A stretch of 64,000 nt of DNA from NCBI GenBank assembly GCA_038363925.1, contig JAQQWL010000007.1, forward strand, positions 1,488,001-1,552,000, given 5' to 3'. Position 1 is the first letter of the stretch. Each line of letters opens with the position of its first letter. A program made the translations under genes and the position numbers. Origin of the DNA: Apiospora phragmitis (taxonomy: Eukaryota; Ascomycota; Sordariomycetes; Amphisphaeriales; Apiosporaceae). This document shows positions 10,536 to 22,888 of this stretch, piece after piece. Below the pieces are notes generated by a model, which was not told the DNA's origin, made no database searches, and saw nothing but the letters and a program-made list of their open reading frames with translations.

Positions 10536-11539
10536 TTATGCGAATGTGGAAGGTCGGGTAGCACTGAAGATCTTCTTGGTGCTGATCCGGGGAATACGGT
10601 GGGGGAGAGGGAAGCTCAGGCCCTTGGTGGTGAGCTGGCGGATGTAGGGGCGCTTGATGTCCTCGGTCTTCTCAAGCTCGACGACGCGGAGGATCTAGTC
10701 ATGGTCAGTACAGAGATCTGGGCAATTTTCCCCATCGAGGAGGTGGAACATACGTGGATGGATCGGAAACGAGATCGGTGGCGGGCGGCCATGTCGGAGT
10801 ACATGGACTCGACGGCAGCGCAGCGGGACATCTCACGGTACTCCTTGTACATGTTGTGGGTACCGGAGCGCGAGTCGTAACGGATCCAGATACCGAAGTT
10901 CTTGACCTTGAGAGGATGCTTCTCGGCGATCTTGTTCATGGCGACGATCTCACCGTTGGCCTTCTTGACCTTCTTGAGCTTCATCAAGAAGTACCAGAAA
11001 CGAGACTTGGCAACGACCTCATTGGGGGCAAAGATGCGCATGCGGTAGAGCTTGGGGGTGGGGTTGCTCTCGGTGGGCAGATGGCGGCCAATGACCTGGT
11101 ACTCCTGAAGACGACCTGAGCGAGAAACTGGCGTTAGTTATTTGAACGTTTCAATATTCGACCAAAACATCGCATGAGCAGACGCAATTCCTTCCTGCCA
11201 CCAAAGCGTGCGTGTCGTCGATGTCGAATTGTTGAGATACAGATGGGCGTTTCTGCTCGTGTTGCAATCTTCCATTGAAGGCGGTGTTTCCTCTGCAACA
11301 AGTATGTCGTAGCCCGCAGTTGCTTGGGTCTTCAATGCCAATGCTTCATTCTCGCAACAGAAGCATGCCGAGTGAGCTGAGCCGGTCAAGGAGACCGCTG
11401 CACGTCGCAGTGGTTCGTATGTCGGCCGTGATGGTTGCTGGAGAATTGTTGTCGAAGTCGGATCGTCGAGCACGTATTCATATCCCACCTCTTTTCCCGG
11501 TCATATCAAGCATCGAGGAATAGAAAATCGCTTACCCAT
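10536..11539 (-). CDS. RPL20: 60S ribosomal protein eL20 (L18a)
   Basis: Three coding exons give 174 residues, the normal family length: 11539-11536 (ATG plus one base), 11115-10754 and 10694-10536. Clear eL20 motifs are [60 protein letters not shown] and [13 protein letters not shown], ending [11 protein letters not shown]. The protein is part of the large ribosomal subunit. Intron 1 is 420 nt (GTAAGC ... CTCAG) and intron 2 is 59 nt (GTATGT ... CTAG). The coding part of exon 1 is only four bases. A GTAAGT donor at about 11594 with a GCTAAC branch site just before the ATG suggests an extra intron in the 5' leader. A large first intron is common in fungal ribosomal protein genes. Confidence 0.95.
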
Positions 11540-12163
11540 CTTTTCGAATGTTAGCGACCGAGTCTCGATGAAACGGAATCAAGGGTCAACTTACTGTGAC
11601 GGTGTTTTGGTTAGTCGTCGTCGTTGCTGGCTGGTTGTGGAGGAAATTCCGGCTTTGGGGGAGTGTGACTTTTTCGGCCTGGGGAACGAAGATTGGATTT
11701 CTTCAGAAATTGAGCTTGTGTTCAACTAGGGTTTTTGCCAGAGGAAAATTAAGCAAGTGGCAGCCCGGCAAATTCCATTCTCCATGTGTGGCATGTGGCT
11801 GAGTTTCTGGGTTACCAAAGGTGGGGCTTTAGTGTGGCTGGTACTTCGGGCAGGTGCAGCCCAAATGCCAAGACCGCTAGACCAGACCGTCTGACTGGGG
11901 TGGATGTTGACCTTCCCAGTGTTGTCACCAGCCAATCAACAATCGGCATGTCCAGCACCTCAAAGAAGCTCTCTCTCTCACTTGAGGCATCTATGTCTTT
12001 GAGGTCACATACTTCTGAGAAACACAAAGATGCAACTACAATAAACGCAATTTCTACGAACCTATTTCCATTCATTGCCACAGTACGGGGATAGTCGGTG
12101 TCTAGTTAAGCATAACTGCTCCTGTATCTGGGCCGACACGACCCTTGGAGGTCTTCTTTCATT
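11540..12163. promoter_or_regulatory. divergent promoter region RPL20 / CSN12
   Basis: About 620 bp between two divergent starts. It probably contains the leader and a leader intron of the eL20 gene (about 11540-11594) and the CSN12 promoter. I do not recognise defined transcription factor sites. Confidence 0.5.
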
Positions 12164-13972
12164 ATGGATAGCCTCATCAAGGAGTTCAAAGCTGCCTACG
12201 CGGGCCAACTGGGCAATGATCTGGCCAAGACCCTCACGCCAGACGTCCCAAACAATGCCGCCCAGCTGATGTCCGTTTGGGAAAGCGGCAATTCCCAATC
12301 CATCAAAGACGACTTGAAGTTCCTGTTCGTGCGCGATAAGTCGGCGCGACTCGACATGTCGTCAGATGAGGCAGGGGGGTGGCAAGCGATTTACTATTCG
12401 TACTGGAAAGCTCTCGGTGAGATCTTAGCCGCCGAGGGTTTGAGGAAGAGTCGAGTCAAGGTACGTGACCATCCCAACCAGGGGTTCATTTGCTAGCTTC
12501 ATCAGCCCATCTGAGCCACGGAGCACCATGAAGTCTCTTTGGTCAATTAACAAACTGACATACATAAACTTGATACAGACCTCATGGACCTCGGTGTACG
12601 AAGCTTGGAAGGAACTTACCTCTCAGATAATACGCGGCTACACTAACCATGAGTTCGAGAACTGGACCATCCCTTGCTTGTACGTTGCTGGCAAGTACAT
12701 GCGACTTTACGCTATGCGAGCAGATGCGGAGAGAGGAAATAATGGCGATGAGATGGTTACCAATTTCCAGGATGACTTCGACCCGGAAACCGAGAAACAC
12801 AAGTCGCTCGAGGACTGCGCCAGACAGCTGAACCGCATCTTCAACCTTTGTCTGAGTGACCGGTACGTAGCACTGATCTCTCGAGATGCAATTCTCTAAC
12901 ATCTCTCAGAGCACCCTTGAGTGAGTCTCGGAAATGGGGCATCTACTACGCTATCAATCTTCTCTTCAAGACCTACTTCAAGCTTAACTCGGCTGCCTTG
13001 TCCAAGAACGTGCTCCGGGTGCTGTCGGCTGGACGAGGAGACATGCCAGACTTTGAGAGCTTCCCAAAGTCACAACAAGTAACCTTCAAGTACTATGAGG
13101 GTGTTTTGGCCTTCCTCGAGGAGAACTACGAGGAAGCCGAGAAGCATCTCACCCTCGCCTGGCTCTTATGTCATAAGGGTGCAACACGGAATATGGAGTA
13201 AGTCTGGTCTAGCCGGCTGAGCACCGGCCGGGTAAAGCTAACAACCGGTAGACTCATACTCACTTACTTAATCCCATGTCACCTCTTGACAACACATACG
13301 CTACCCAGCGTCAAACTCCTCGCTCCCTTCCCAAAGCTGCAGACCTTGTTCCTGAAGCTTGCGACAGCCATCAAAAAGGGTGACCTACGTGGGTTTCACC
13401 AAGCTCTGCAGGAAGGTGAGGACGAGTTTGTCAAACGCCGTATCTACCTCACCTTGGAACGCGGGCGCGATATTGCATTGCGCAATCTGCTGCGCAAGGT
13501 GTTCATAGCGGGAGGCTTTATAGAAGGCGCTGAAGGGGGCGCGCAAGTCCGCCGGACAAGAATCCCGGTCGCTGAATTCGCAGCGGCAATACGCATGAGT
13601 GGCGGGCAAGACATAGACACTGATGAGGTGGAATGTCTCCTAGCTAACATGATTTACAAGGTAAGCCTATTCAATCATCACGCGAAGCCTCAATCACATA
13701 AGCTGCCTGCATCTTCACCTCCACCCACCCCTTCCCCCTCAAAACTGCCCGTACAGTATCATACTTCATCATGTCGCTCTCGCCCTCGAACTGTGTGGGT
13801 TCCAGCCTGAGGCAGCTGTACTCTTGATCTCATTGATTGACATACCTTGGTCCGAGATTGACTCACTAATTCTATGCACCTCCTACAGAACCTCATGAAA
13901 GGATATATTGCACACGAACGCGGCTTCGTGGTCTTGAGTAAGAATGGTGCATTTCCTGGAACGGGTGTGTGA
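12164..13972 (+). CDS. CSN12: PCI-domain protein Csn12 (COP9 signalosome-associated)
   Basis: Five exons (12164-12460, 12579-12862, 12910-13197, 13252-13660, about 13889-13972) join in frame to 453 residues, the usual Csn12 length. The N-terminal helical region contains [20 protein letters not shown]. The centre has [19 protein letters not shown] and the TPR-like [20 protein letters not shown]. The C-terminal PCI winged helix includes [40 protein letters not shown] and the typical ending [19 protein letters not shown]. Csn12/PCID2/Thp1-type proteins bind Sem1 and act in mRNA export, splicing or the COP9 signalosome. All four introns have good donors and acceptors. The start fits the family N-terminus. 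Confidence 0.93.
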
Positions 13973-16003
13973 GCCATGGGGGTATATACAGTACGGCAGC
14001 CCCAGAAACGACAGGAATTTGGCATGCTTACCTATGTATGCCCGAAGGTGTGCTGCCAATCAGAGGCATGCGTTATGCAGAGAGCACTCTGCGCCTATCA
14101 TTCGCCGGATGGCCCACTTCAGTGCTATGGGAAGATGGCTTTATCAGTGCTGGAAGAGGTTAATGGACATAGTTCCAAGAACTATAAGGGCATATCTTTA
14201 AGCTTAGATGTAGCTTGTTGCTCATCAGCTTTGCAGTATCCAGGTCTCATTGAATTACGCTTACGTCGCTGTGACTCTTCCGGTTCGTCTGGCGGAGCAA
14301 AGGGGTGTCCAGCATCCCATCGAGACTCATCGCATTGCGCGATACCTGGGAGGTATCTTGTGAGCAGCTACCAACATACAATAAATATACTTGGATTCCC
14401 ATCTGATGTGTCTGCAATTTTCATATCCGCGTACCAATCAAGAGCACAGCTGCTGTGTTTATATTGTCACCTATTCTACTTCGACACTGATGCATTGCTT
14501 CCATACACCAATGTGGTATAGTGGATTCAGTCGTGGCTGGATGAGACAGACAAACGGGTGCGTAGGCCACCGCATCCCCCAATCCTTTCTTTCTTTTCGA
14601 GCGCAAGGCAACCCGCCTTTGCTTGCTTGATCATCGCAATAGTGTTCTTTTCCCGTACCGTCGCGGGAAGAGGTGTAACTTGAAGTCTCCTTCGCCCGCC
14701 GTGTAACCCCAACCAACATTCACACCTGTTCCATTCTCTGAGACACTTACCGACCAATTCCTGCAGTATACACCGGAGTGCGAGGACTCATTATTGATTA
14801 ATACCGAAGGACTCATTCACTCACTTCCTTCCTTCTTAGTACAGGTACATTCCAGTTTCCATAGGCCGGGTACTAACAGCGGGCAGGCAAGTACACCTGG
14901 GGAGATATGTCTTACTCACACAGTGACTCACGCCCCGACGGCAACCCACACGGTCGTACCGAAATCTGACTGCCTGGATGACAGGCATCCTGGGGGAGAC
15001 CGGAGGTGGGGGTCTGAGTTCCACGCAGCTTTTAGTGCTGTCGCCCCATATCGTATGTAGCCTCAGCAAGCACCATCTTGCACTAATGCAACCACTTTAA
15101 CTCTGTCTCATTTACTTTTCCACGGTCCGCCGGGATCATGGCTTGCCCATTGGCGAATCACGCCCCGAGTTCATATCTTGCCGAGTTGTTCAGAAGTGAC
15201 AGGTCGCTCGGGCTAACCCGCTAGGTGAATGTAAGGGGCTCTGTCTTAGCCAGATCTGGGGCATCCTGCGAAGGAAGGGAACAATACTTTTGTCACATCA
15301 TCTGGCCTTCAACTTCGTAGGTTTGGTGAATATGTACACAGAAGGTAGAACCACATCTGTCTGCTCTTTCTCTTCGTTCTGGCCCTGATCTAGCTAGAGA
15401 CTACACCCCCATAAAGATCAGGGCGTGATACACGATCAACGATAGTCCTGAATGATAATTGTACAAAAGGACATCCCCCGTAAAATCCTCCCAAGGTATC
15501 TTGTCTCGTCAGTCTAGAAATTTCAATACTTATGCCATAAAATCCTCCAGGCAGATTTGCCAGTCAATACCGTTGCTGGTATCTTCACAGAAGATACCGT
15601 CCACAATAGGTGTGCTTGTCTCGTACAGAAATGCAAAACGCCTCCAGTGCTTTTTTCAGGGGTTTCTCCTCCATGAAGTTGCTCTCTCAGATTCCGCGCC
15701 GGGATGCGAGAGCAGAAACAATGCCAAATAAACAGAGCGCGGATGTGCGTAATAGTAGTAGTACAGGAGTGTCAATAGGGAAATGAAAGCAAACAAGCCC
15801 TCTCACGGGCTCCGCCAAACGCCAGGAAGTGGGAATTGTATCATCATCTTGCCACGTTCGAATCCCATGTCTTTGAAGGAAGAACAAGGAACTGAACATG
15901 AATCATTAAGTTTCGAGGAGATGATTTGACGCTGTGAAATGAGAAGCGTGCAGGGGCAAGATAGAAAGACATGGTCGCAGGAAAGTGGCCGTAGTGTTGT
16001 GGC
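13973..16003. other. intergenic (convergent 3' ends), 2 kb
   Basis: Between the 3' ends of CSN12 and the BTB gene. Frames of up to about 180 codons occur but show no domain or codon pattern, and I see no tRNA. I see nothing I can support. Confidence 0.5.
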
Positions 16004-17060
16004 CTAGAAGAAGTGTTTGTGGCTGCGTGGGGTGTTCCTTTGAATTATATTAGTAACAGGATAGGATATGGTAAAATGGTATGGAGACATACGAAGTAGT
16101 GGAGATGTCATCGACATGGTTGCATAGGGCGACGAACAGATCGAAGAAGAGCTGAGTTCCACCGTTATACATTTCAAGCTGCATCGTTCCACTGCGCTTG
16201 AACGTGCTGCGGCTCCGAATGATGAGTGCAAGGTAATGTGCCCTCAACTTGGAATCAGTGTCGGGCGTGTTGGCGTAGGCATAGCGAGCTGAAGCCAGGA
16301 TGGTGCTGCACTGGATTCCAGACTCTATGAATATATGTTAGCCTCAAGAGAATAATTGGACGATGGAGGGAGAAGACTTACGGAGACCTTGCTTCCGCAA
16401 AGCGACTCGCTTGAGTTCCTCGAGCCCGTATCTATCGGCAGTGCAATAGATGACAGTATCCTTGAGGAGGTCGCCGTCGGTAGCATGATGATAGACGGTC
16501 GACTCGCCGCGGCCATCATTCTCAAGCTGTTCAATCTCCCATGAGTTTCGCTTCTTGTTGTGGACCAAGCGAGGATAGTAGTCCCCTTTGTACATATACT
16601 CCAGGATGGAGGAAAAGATTTCAGGCTCCTCGTCCGCCAAGAAGATACGCTTATTGTTCGCCGACTCTGTGTCCATGTACATGTCCGACAGGCGGCGCTG
16701 GAAACCAAGGTGACGCACAAAGGACGTCTTCGTGGGCGGCGAAGAAACGTTGATTTCTTCCGATAACGAGAGTAACAATGGAAGGTGTCAGTGTGCTGTG
16801 TGGATGTATAAGTTAGACGGCTGCGAATAAAAACGGAGGCATCGATCACCTCGAGATTGGTGGACTTACCTCGCGGGAGACATGGATGCATCATTAGCAG
16901 ATGACATGGTTGCCGTCGTAGGGCGGCGTCGTGGTTCGTGGCGGCTTTTGGAGACACCAGCATGGCTCTTGTTGAAGGAGGAGCTCGATTTGCTGACTTT
17001 GTGATTTTTCGAAGAAGACCTGCTGGGCGGAGCCTCGTAACGTCTGCTAGTGCTGAACAT
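16004..17060 (-). CDS. BTB/POZ domain protein, frame-broken
   Basis: Four exons: 17060-16870, 16795-16382, 16324-16093 and 16037-16004, about 290 residues once corrected. A Ser/Lys-rich N-terminus is followed by a BTB domain: IVTLVIGRNQRFFAAHEDVL then CASPWF, and after a frame change RIFLADEEPEIFSSILEYMY and KGDYYPRL. The C-terminal part (GIQCSTILASARYAYANTPD, LRAHYLALIIRSRSTFKRSG) is typical of a fungal BTB family of unknown function. Within exon 2, near 16700, the N-terminal BTB strand and the rest lie in different frames. One base too many, or two missing, explains this. No long homopolymer sits exactly there. BTB domains mediate dimer formation and binding to cullin-3 ligases; which applies here is unknown. 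Confidence 0.75.
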
Positions 17061-18989
17061 CCTGTTGATTTGTGGGAGGTGTCTCGGATTGGTCGATTTA
17101 AGTTACAAGTTGCGATTAAATTTTTGAATGAGAGACACTTCAATCACGGACGAGCGACCGCAGAGAAGCCGGGTTGTCGGGGGAGTTGTTGTTTTAAAGA
17201 GTTGCGATTTGGATCATGCGAGCGACTTACACCGAAGAAATGATGGAATTACTGAGAAAGAGGGGGAAAAGAGATGTGTGACGACGAGTTCTTGTCTGCC
17301 TACCTAAGATGCCGAGGGCGCGTATAATTGAAAGGGAAGAATCTAATGGGCTGGATGCTTCTTAAGTACTCCCAGGCCCATGCTGCTTACAGTGCAGCGA
17401 CTGACTGCTGCCGGTGCAGGGAATTATGAGGCCTCAAGGCAGCACGCGCTGGATACTTGGAGGGAACGCGTCCTGCCCCACACCCAATCTACGAGGCAAC
17501 CCGATACTAACGCCAAATCACGTGAATCCATTTAGCGAGTTTGAACATGGGTTCGCCGCAGGGATTAGCGAGGGACGAGGCGTGAATAGTGCCATTGGGG
17601 TATCCTCGATTGCCACACTCCCAAGTCATGGAGCCTTCGTTCAGGGGCGCGGCCCGGGATCTTGCTGATGGCGTCGTTTTAAGGGCTTCTGCTAAAGGCA
17701 GCAAGAGGTTGCCGTCGCAGGCTAGGCTGATTTAGATAAGCCAGTGAACTACTCCGTACAGTTCAGAATTCTACTACAGTTTACGTACGGAATAACACCT
17801 CGTAACCTTAGACCGTTCAATGGACACCCCCGTACGGTGCTTGCCCGTCTGCCTGTACATAGATGAGCTCCGTGCACGGCAAACGAAGATAAGGGCTCCT
17901 AGGTGTGATCAATTGAATTGATCTTACTCCAGACTAGCTTCTTCATCTGAGAAACCAAGACCCCTGCTCACCTCGACTCCATATTCGCCCTCTAGGCAGA
18001 TTCACACAGCCCTTGGGCGAGTGTTAGCGACACTGCCACAGCTGGAGTGCTTTTTACTGCTTTAGCACTCCTTTCTGCTAACAGCCCTTCGAACACCTCG
18101 TTCACCAAATGCTTGCGGTTCCATTGCCACAGTCTCATCGCATTTGTTTGAACCGGGGATCGTTGAACCATGCTTCGTTTGCTTTTTAATGCTACCATTT
18201 AGCCTTTTGTGACTCACACTTTCCCGAGCCCAAGGCTTCTCGAAGCCGGCAAATTGCAAAATCGCATCATGACATGCATGATCCGCATTTCAATAGAGAT
18301 GAAATGCATCTATATCAAGTCCTTAGACCCTCTAGCGCATCCACTCCTGTTACTAAACGTGTGTCAACCGCCAGTTCCTTTTGCATTATGTGCTGCTACC
18401 TATAGCACTATCAGATTCTACTCTGCTAGAGTAACTATTAGTACTCTCCATTTGGGGGACTTCTGGTCATGCATGTGCATATAGGATATGATCCTCCTAT
18501 CGCTTTGAATTCAGATCTATCTATCAATACTGGTCGCCACTCGGGAGGCGTGCTGAAGAGTATGGATAGAGTCGCCGATGAGATCGGCTACGTCTGCGGG
18601 CCTGTCGAGCACCTCAGTGAAGGCTGTGTGCTTACTCGCCGCATTGGGGGAGAGAAAGTGAAGAATCACCAGTGTGATGGTCGTCGAAATATCTTATTAT
18701 ACTGCATGTTAGATAGACATTGAGTACCTAGATATATGTCGGTTCCATCAATATATGATATTGGCCGTGCTTGGGTGGGTGTATACTTCAAGAATCGTGG
18801 AGAGGGATTGAATGGGCGAAGGCAAGTCTTAGGTACCTCGTTATACATACTACCTACCTACCTATATAGTAATGTAAACATAGTTATTGGAGAGTCTAAT
18901 ATGGAAGAGCGATTATTCGGGCTGGAATACAAAGGAGTAGATGTAAAAAGTCGTGAAAAAGAGAGCGACCCGAGAAGGGGTCGAAAAAG

Positions 18990-19073
18990 TGACCGCAGAG
19001 GGAGTTGAACCCTCTTGCATTTAAGTATGATATGCATAAGAATACTAACCGCTAGGCTACACCGGCCCGGTCA
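18990..19073 (-). pseudogene. tRNA-derived sequence (probable tRNA pseudogene)
   Basis: On the minus strand there is a good internal A box (TAGCCTAGCGGTTAGTAT) and a near-consensus B box in a perfect 5-bp T stem (GAGGG TTCAACT CCCTC). The acceptor stem does not pair over seven bases, and the anticodon arm gives no unambiguous anticodon. The segment is instead bounded by a 6-bp inverted repeat, TGACCG/CGGTCA. I read it as a decayed or rearranged tRNA. A second, shorter copy of its 5' half lies near 38.6 kb. Confidence 0.55.
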
Positions 19074-19669
19074 AGGAAACTACACATCAACTCGATTCAT
19101 ATAGCCTGGTTGAGAGGGACTCCTTTACTTCTAGGATTGGCGAGTGAGTACGTATCCAAGGTTTGGTGATGCCATGGTTCGTTGGCGGGTTACCAGTTCA
19201 GGGCAGCGAGAGTCCGGGTTTACTCTGGGCCGTGGAACCCAAAGCGGTATCAATATCAGGTGTATGTGAATCTCTAAGTTTATATCACGACATTGAGGTA
19301 CGAACGTGACCTACACTCGTAAGAGAGGTGTGCTACAAGGGAGACCCTACATATTATGTAGATCCGCTGACTTGTCTCTAAACTGTGAACACCCGGCCAC
19401 TTAGTATATCCTTGCATACCTCTAGTTACCTCACGTGGGTCTCAGAAGCAAGGTATAATCATTGTCCTATGTTTACTGTGGCTAGCAACTGTTACCAGCA
19501 GCGTCGGGCCTGATGTGATGTGTATAGAAAAGTGAAAAGCAAGACATATACTTGACCCATATCACAAACACGCAGCAGACTCCATTACATGGATTTCGAG
19601 TAGTATTTGGGTAAACGACTCTCATGGATTATTCCGTCCTATTCCAGCCGTTATTCCTCGTTATCTCAG

Positions 19670-19731
19670 TGTCTCAGGTGGAATGGATTAACCGTTTATT
19701 CGAGGAGTTGCCTTCATTCCCTCCTGAGACA
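19670..19731. repeat. imperfect inverted repeat
   Basis: TGTCTCAGG at 19670 is repeated inverted as CCTGAGACA at 19723. The similarity extends loosely outward (GGAATG/CATTCC). The surrounding 150 bases repeat CCGTTTATTC-like motifs several times. This may be the remnant of a small inverted-repeat transposon, but no clean ends or target duplication are seen. Confidence 0.35.
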
Positions 19732-19865
19732 TCCCGTTTATTCCAGAAAGAGTAACACTCACGCCGAAAGTCGGTAGGTATTTGAAATATACGTGTTTAT
19801 CTATACTCTGCCATACAGTGCTCTAAGCTCCTAATATCAGCATAAGTTTCTTGGGTGGGGATTTG

Positions 19866-22800
19866 TTATTTATCTAAGGTATTCATACACTCATTCCCAA
19901 CAACCTCCTCGCATCTTCCACAGAGCTGGTCCTCGACCGGTGCGACATACCTCCAGCACCTAGGGCACTTGACATCCCTAGGCGGGAGCACGGTGGCTGT
20001 ACCCTTGTCACCATTATCGAGCTCGAACTCGTTCTTGTACTTCCATGCAGCCTGACCGTCAACAGCCGCGTTGATTTCGACCGACGAAACTACGAACATT
20101 GCGCCAAGTTCTGGGGCATACTTGTCGAGTACCGTCTTCACCGCAGCCTCGTCAGGCACGGTCAAGACGACGGAACTCTGTAATGACTGGCCTAGGACCT
20201 TGTCAGAGCGAGCCCGTTCGAGACCGGCCTTGATGGCGGCATGGACCGTCATGAGGACAGGGATGTCATTTCGCACAGTCTTGAGGTTCAGAGTAAGACG
20301 GCTGGGGTTGACAAGGGGCGCTTTGTAGAGTTGCTGCAAAGGATGAAGAGCCGCACTGTCGGCATTGTTGGTCAGTCATGTGTCGTCACAAGTCTTCCGG
20401 ATCGGAAATAGGAGATACTGTACTTACGTGTCCTGTTTGAGCCATTCCGGGCGGTGGTCCCAAGCCTCCACTACCAAAGAAGGCGTCATTGGCGCGAGCA
20501 TGCGTAGAAACCCGTTCAGGATGGGCTCAAGCACGCCGCCGCCGTCTCCGCAGTAAAGTCGGTCCTTGAGAGCCTCAAGGTAGAACGCCGAGAAGTCGTT
20601 GTTGACCCATCGGTTGATGGCGTTGAAGCCCTTGTAGAACTCGTGATTGCTGAACGCAACCTTAACTTCTTGCATGGTGTCCTTTAGCTGGACGATAGCG
20701 ATGTGGTCCGTAGCGCTCAATGGCGCCGATCGCGCCGATGCATGCATAGAACCCAAGATCATCTTGATAATGGTTCGGTATTTGACCAAAGCCGTATGGA
20801 CAGCCGAGAGCACCGGGACGCTAATTACGACATCTCGAGTATAGTCACTACTGGCTGCCCAGAGTCGGAGAGCGTCTGCGCCTAGTGCGTCGAACTTGGG
20901 CGGTCCTGGGCAGCTTTGCCCTTGAGCTTCATAGGGGGTAACAGGGTGCCGTCCATCACCTGATGCGGCTCCATGACATTGCCCAGTGACTTCGACATCT
21001 TCTTACCTTCTTGGTCCAAGGTGAATCCATGCGTGATCAACTGTTTGAAAGGGGCACCTTTTACGAAGTCTGAGCCTTCAACTACACCAGCAGCGATACG
21101 TGTGAGAAGACTTGACTGGAACCAGCCCCGATGCTGGTCAGAGCCCTCCAGGTAGACGTCAGCTTGGCCAGGCATCATGCTCCAGCTACTGCCGCTATCG
21201 AACCACACATCCATCGTATCAGTACCGCGGCTGTAACCTCGGCCATGTAGGTTCGTCGGGATCCAAGCAGGGTCATCTAATTCGTCCAAATACCATGCAT
21301 TGATACCGCGTTTTTGAATGACACCTATGATATGACCGACAATATCTTCGGTGACAATCGCAGCGCCGTTGCTATCGTAGAGGGCTGGAATCGGCACGCC
21401 CCAAGCGCGCTGTCGCGAGATACACCATTCACTCCTCCCCTTGACGAAGCTGGCTAGGCGGTTTTTGCCCGATTCCGGAACGAATCGCACCTCTCTCCAA
21501 AGCAGCTAGGGCCTCATCCTTGATGAACGCAACATCAGCGAACCACTGTTCTGTTGCCCTGATAACGACCGGTCGCTTCGTCCGCCAGTCGTACGGATAC
21601 TTGTGCTGATGTTTTTCCGAAGCCAGAACATCTTGGCCCAACAGGTCGATGACCGCTTGACTAGCGCCCTCGATGACCGAAGGGGCAGTTGTCAATCTCG
21701 AGGGGTCGTCGGGGTACGCCTCCTGTGTGAAGACTCCTTCATTGTTGATCGGAGCTGTGATTGGCAAGCCGAGTCCCCGACAAACTTCATAATCATCGAA
21801 ACCGTGACCAGGCGCCAGATGGACGAGACCGGTTCCTGAATCCGCCGAGACAAAATCGGCGTGTATTATGGGCTGAGGCTTCCCCGACTTCCCTTGCGCT
21901 GGATTTGTGTATTTCAGACCGTTCAGCTGGTGACCCTGGATCGTCACTGAGCTGACCTTGCCCGGTATCTTGGCCAAGAAGGCCTCGACTCGGCTGGCAG
22001 CTACGAGGTAAGCCACACCATCGTTCTCGACAATGACATACTCGAGGTCGTCATGCACGGCGATGGCCTGGTTGGCTGGCAGCGTCCAGGGAGTGGTGGT
22101 CCAAGTGACTGCATACAAGCGTGTCGCCGGCGAGACAGACTCCGCAAGTGGCGCGAGAGGCGAATGTGTTCTCCAGGACTCGTCAATGGGGAAACGTACC
22201 CAAGCAGCGTTCGAGATATGATCGTCCCTGTATTCCAGCTCGGCCTCGGCGAGTGCGCTCTTGGAGGACGGGGACCAGTAGACGGGCTTGTACCTCCGGT
22301 AGATCAGGCCCTTCTTGACCATCTTCTGAAACAGCTGCAACTGCCTGATCTCGTAGGTCCCGTCCATGGTGGTCCACCGCCGGTCCCAGTCGCCCATGAC
22401 GCCGTACGAGCGGAAGCTCTTCATCTGTTTGAGGACCGTGTTCGTCGCCAAGTTCCGGGCCACCTTGCGGGTCTCGATCGCCGACAGCTGCTTGCCGTCC
22501 GACTGCTCGATCGCCTTCAGCTCGATGGGAAGCCCATGGCAATCCCAGCCGGGAACATAGTCGACCTGGCGGCCCTGTTGGATTTGGACGCGAAGGATCA
22601 TGTCCTTCAAGATCTTGTTCAGGGCATGGCCGACGTGGAGGCTGCCATTGGCGTACGGGGGCCCATCGTGGAGTATGAATTGATTATCGTCGGGTCGATT
22701 CGACTTCTGCCATTCGTAATAATCGTCGGCAGATCTCTTAAGATACTGCCCCTGGAGCTGGGGCAGAGGTCTCGCTCTAGGCAGGCAAAAAGTTCAGTAA

Positions 22801-22888
22801 GAACGGACACGGAAAGTTATTCACAAAGGGCCGCGTACGGAAAGGTGGACTTTGGCAGCCTCAGGGTTGCCGTCCATTTTTTTGACAT
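19866..22888 (-). CDS. ISM1: mitochondrial isoleucyl-tRNA synthetase, two frame breaks
   Basis: Three exons: 22888-22839, 22776-20428 and 20355-19866, about 960 residues. It charges mitochondrial tRNA-Ile with isoleucine. The class I HIGH motif appears as DGPPYANGSLHVGHALNK, and the KMSKS loop as GKKMSKSLGNV. The central part matches the CP1 editing domain (VTWTTTPWTLPANQAI, VHLAPGHGFDDYE). The C-terminus has the IleRS zinc finger CPRCWRY ... CGRCEEV. The reading frame is broken twice. Near 21490-21497 it changes between ALER and VRFVPESGKNR. At the GGG run 20898-20900 one base is missing before KFDALGADALRLWAA. Similarity continues directly across both points. The homology to the mitochondrial rather than cytosolic enzyme is clear, but no strong presequence is visible. 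Confidence 0.9.

Larger units (their letters stand above)
17061..19865. other. intergenic, 2.8 kb
   Basis: The 5' region of the BTB gene and the 3' region of the IleRS gene. It holds a tRNA-derived relic and an imperfect inverted repeat, listed separately. I see no supported protein gene. Confidence 0.5.

Noticed and set aside
11116..11535. Possible snoRNA in the large RPL20 intron
   Set aside because: No C box (RTGATGA) is present on the coding strand of the intron.
14391..14630. Small plus-strand frames downstream of CSN12
   Set aside because: No conserved motif, no leader or splice pattern, and frames overlap on both strands as expected by chance.
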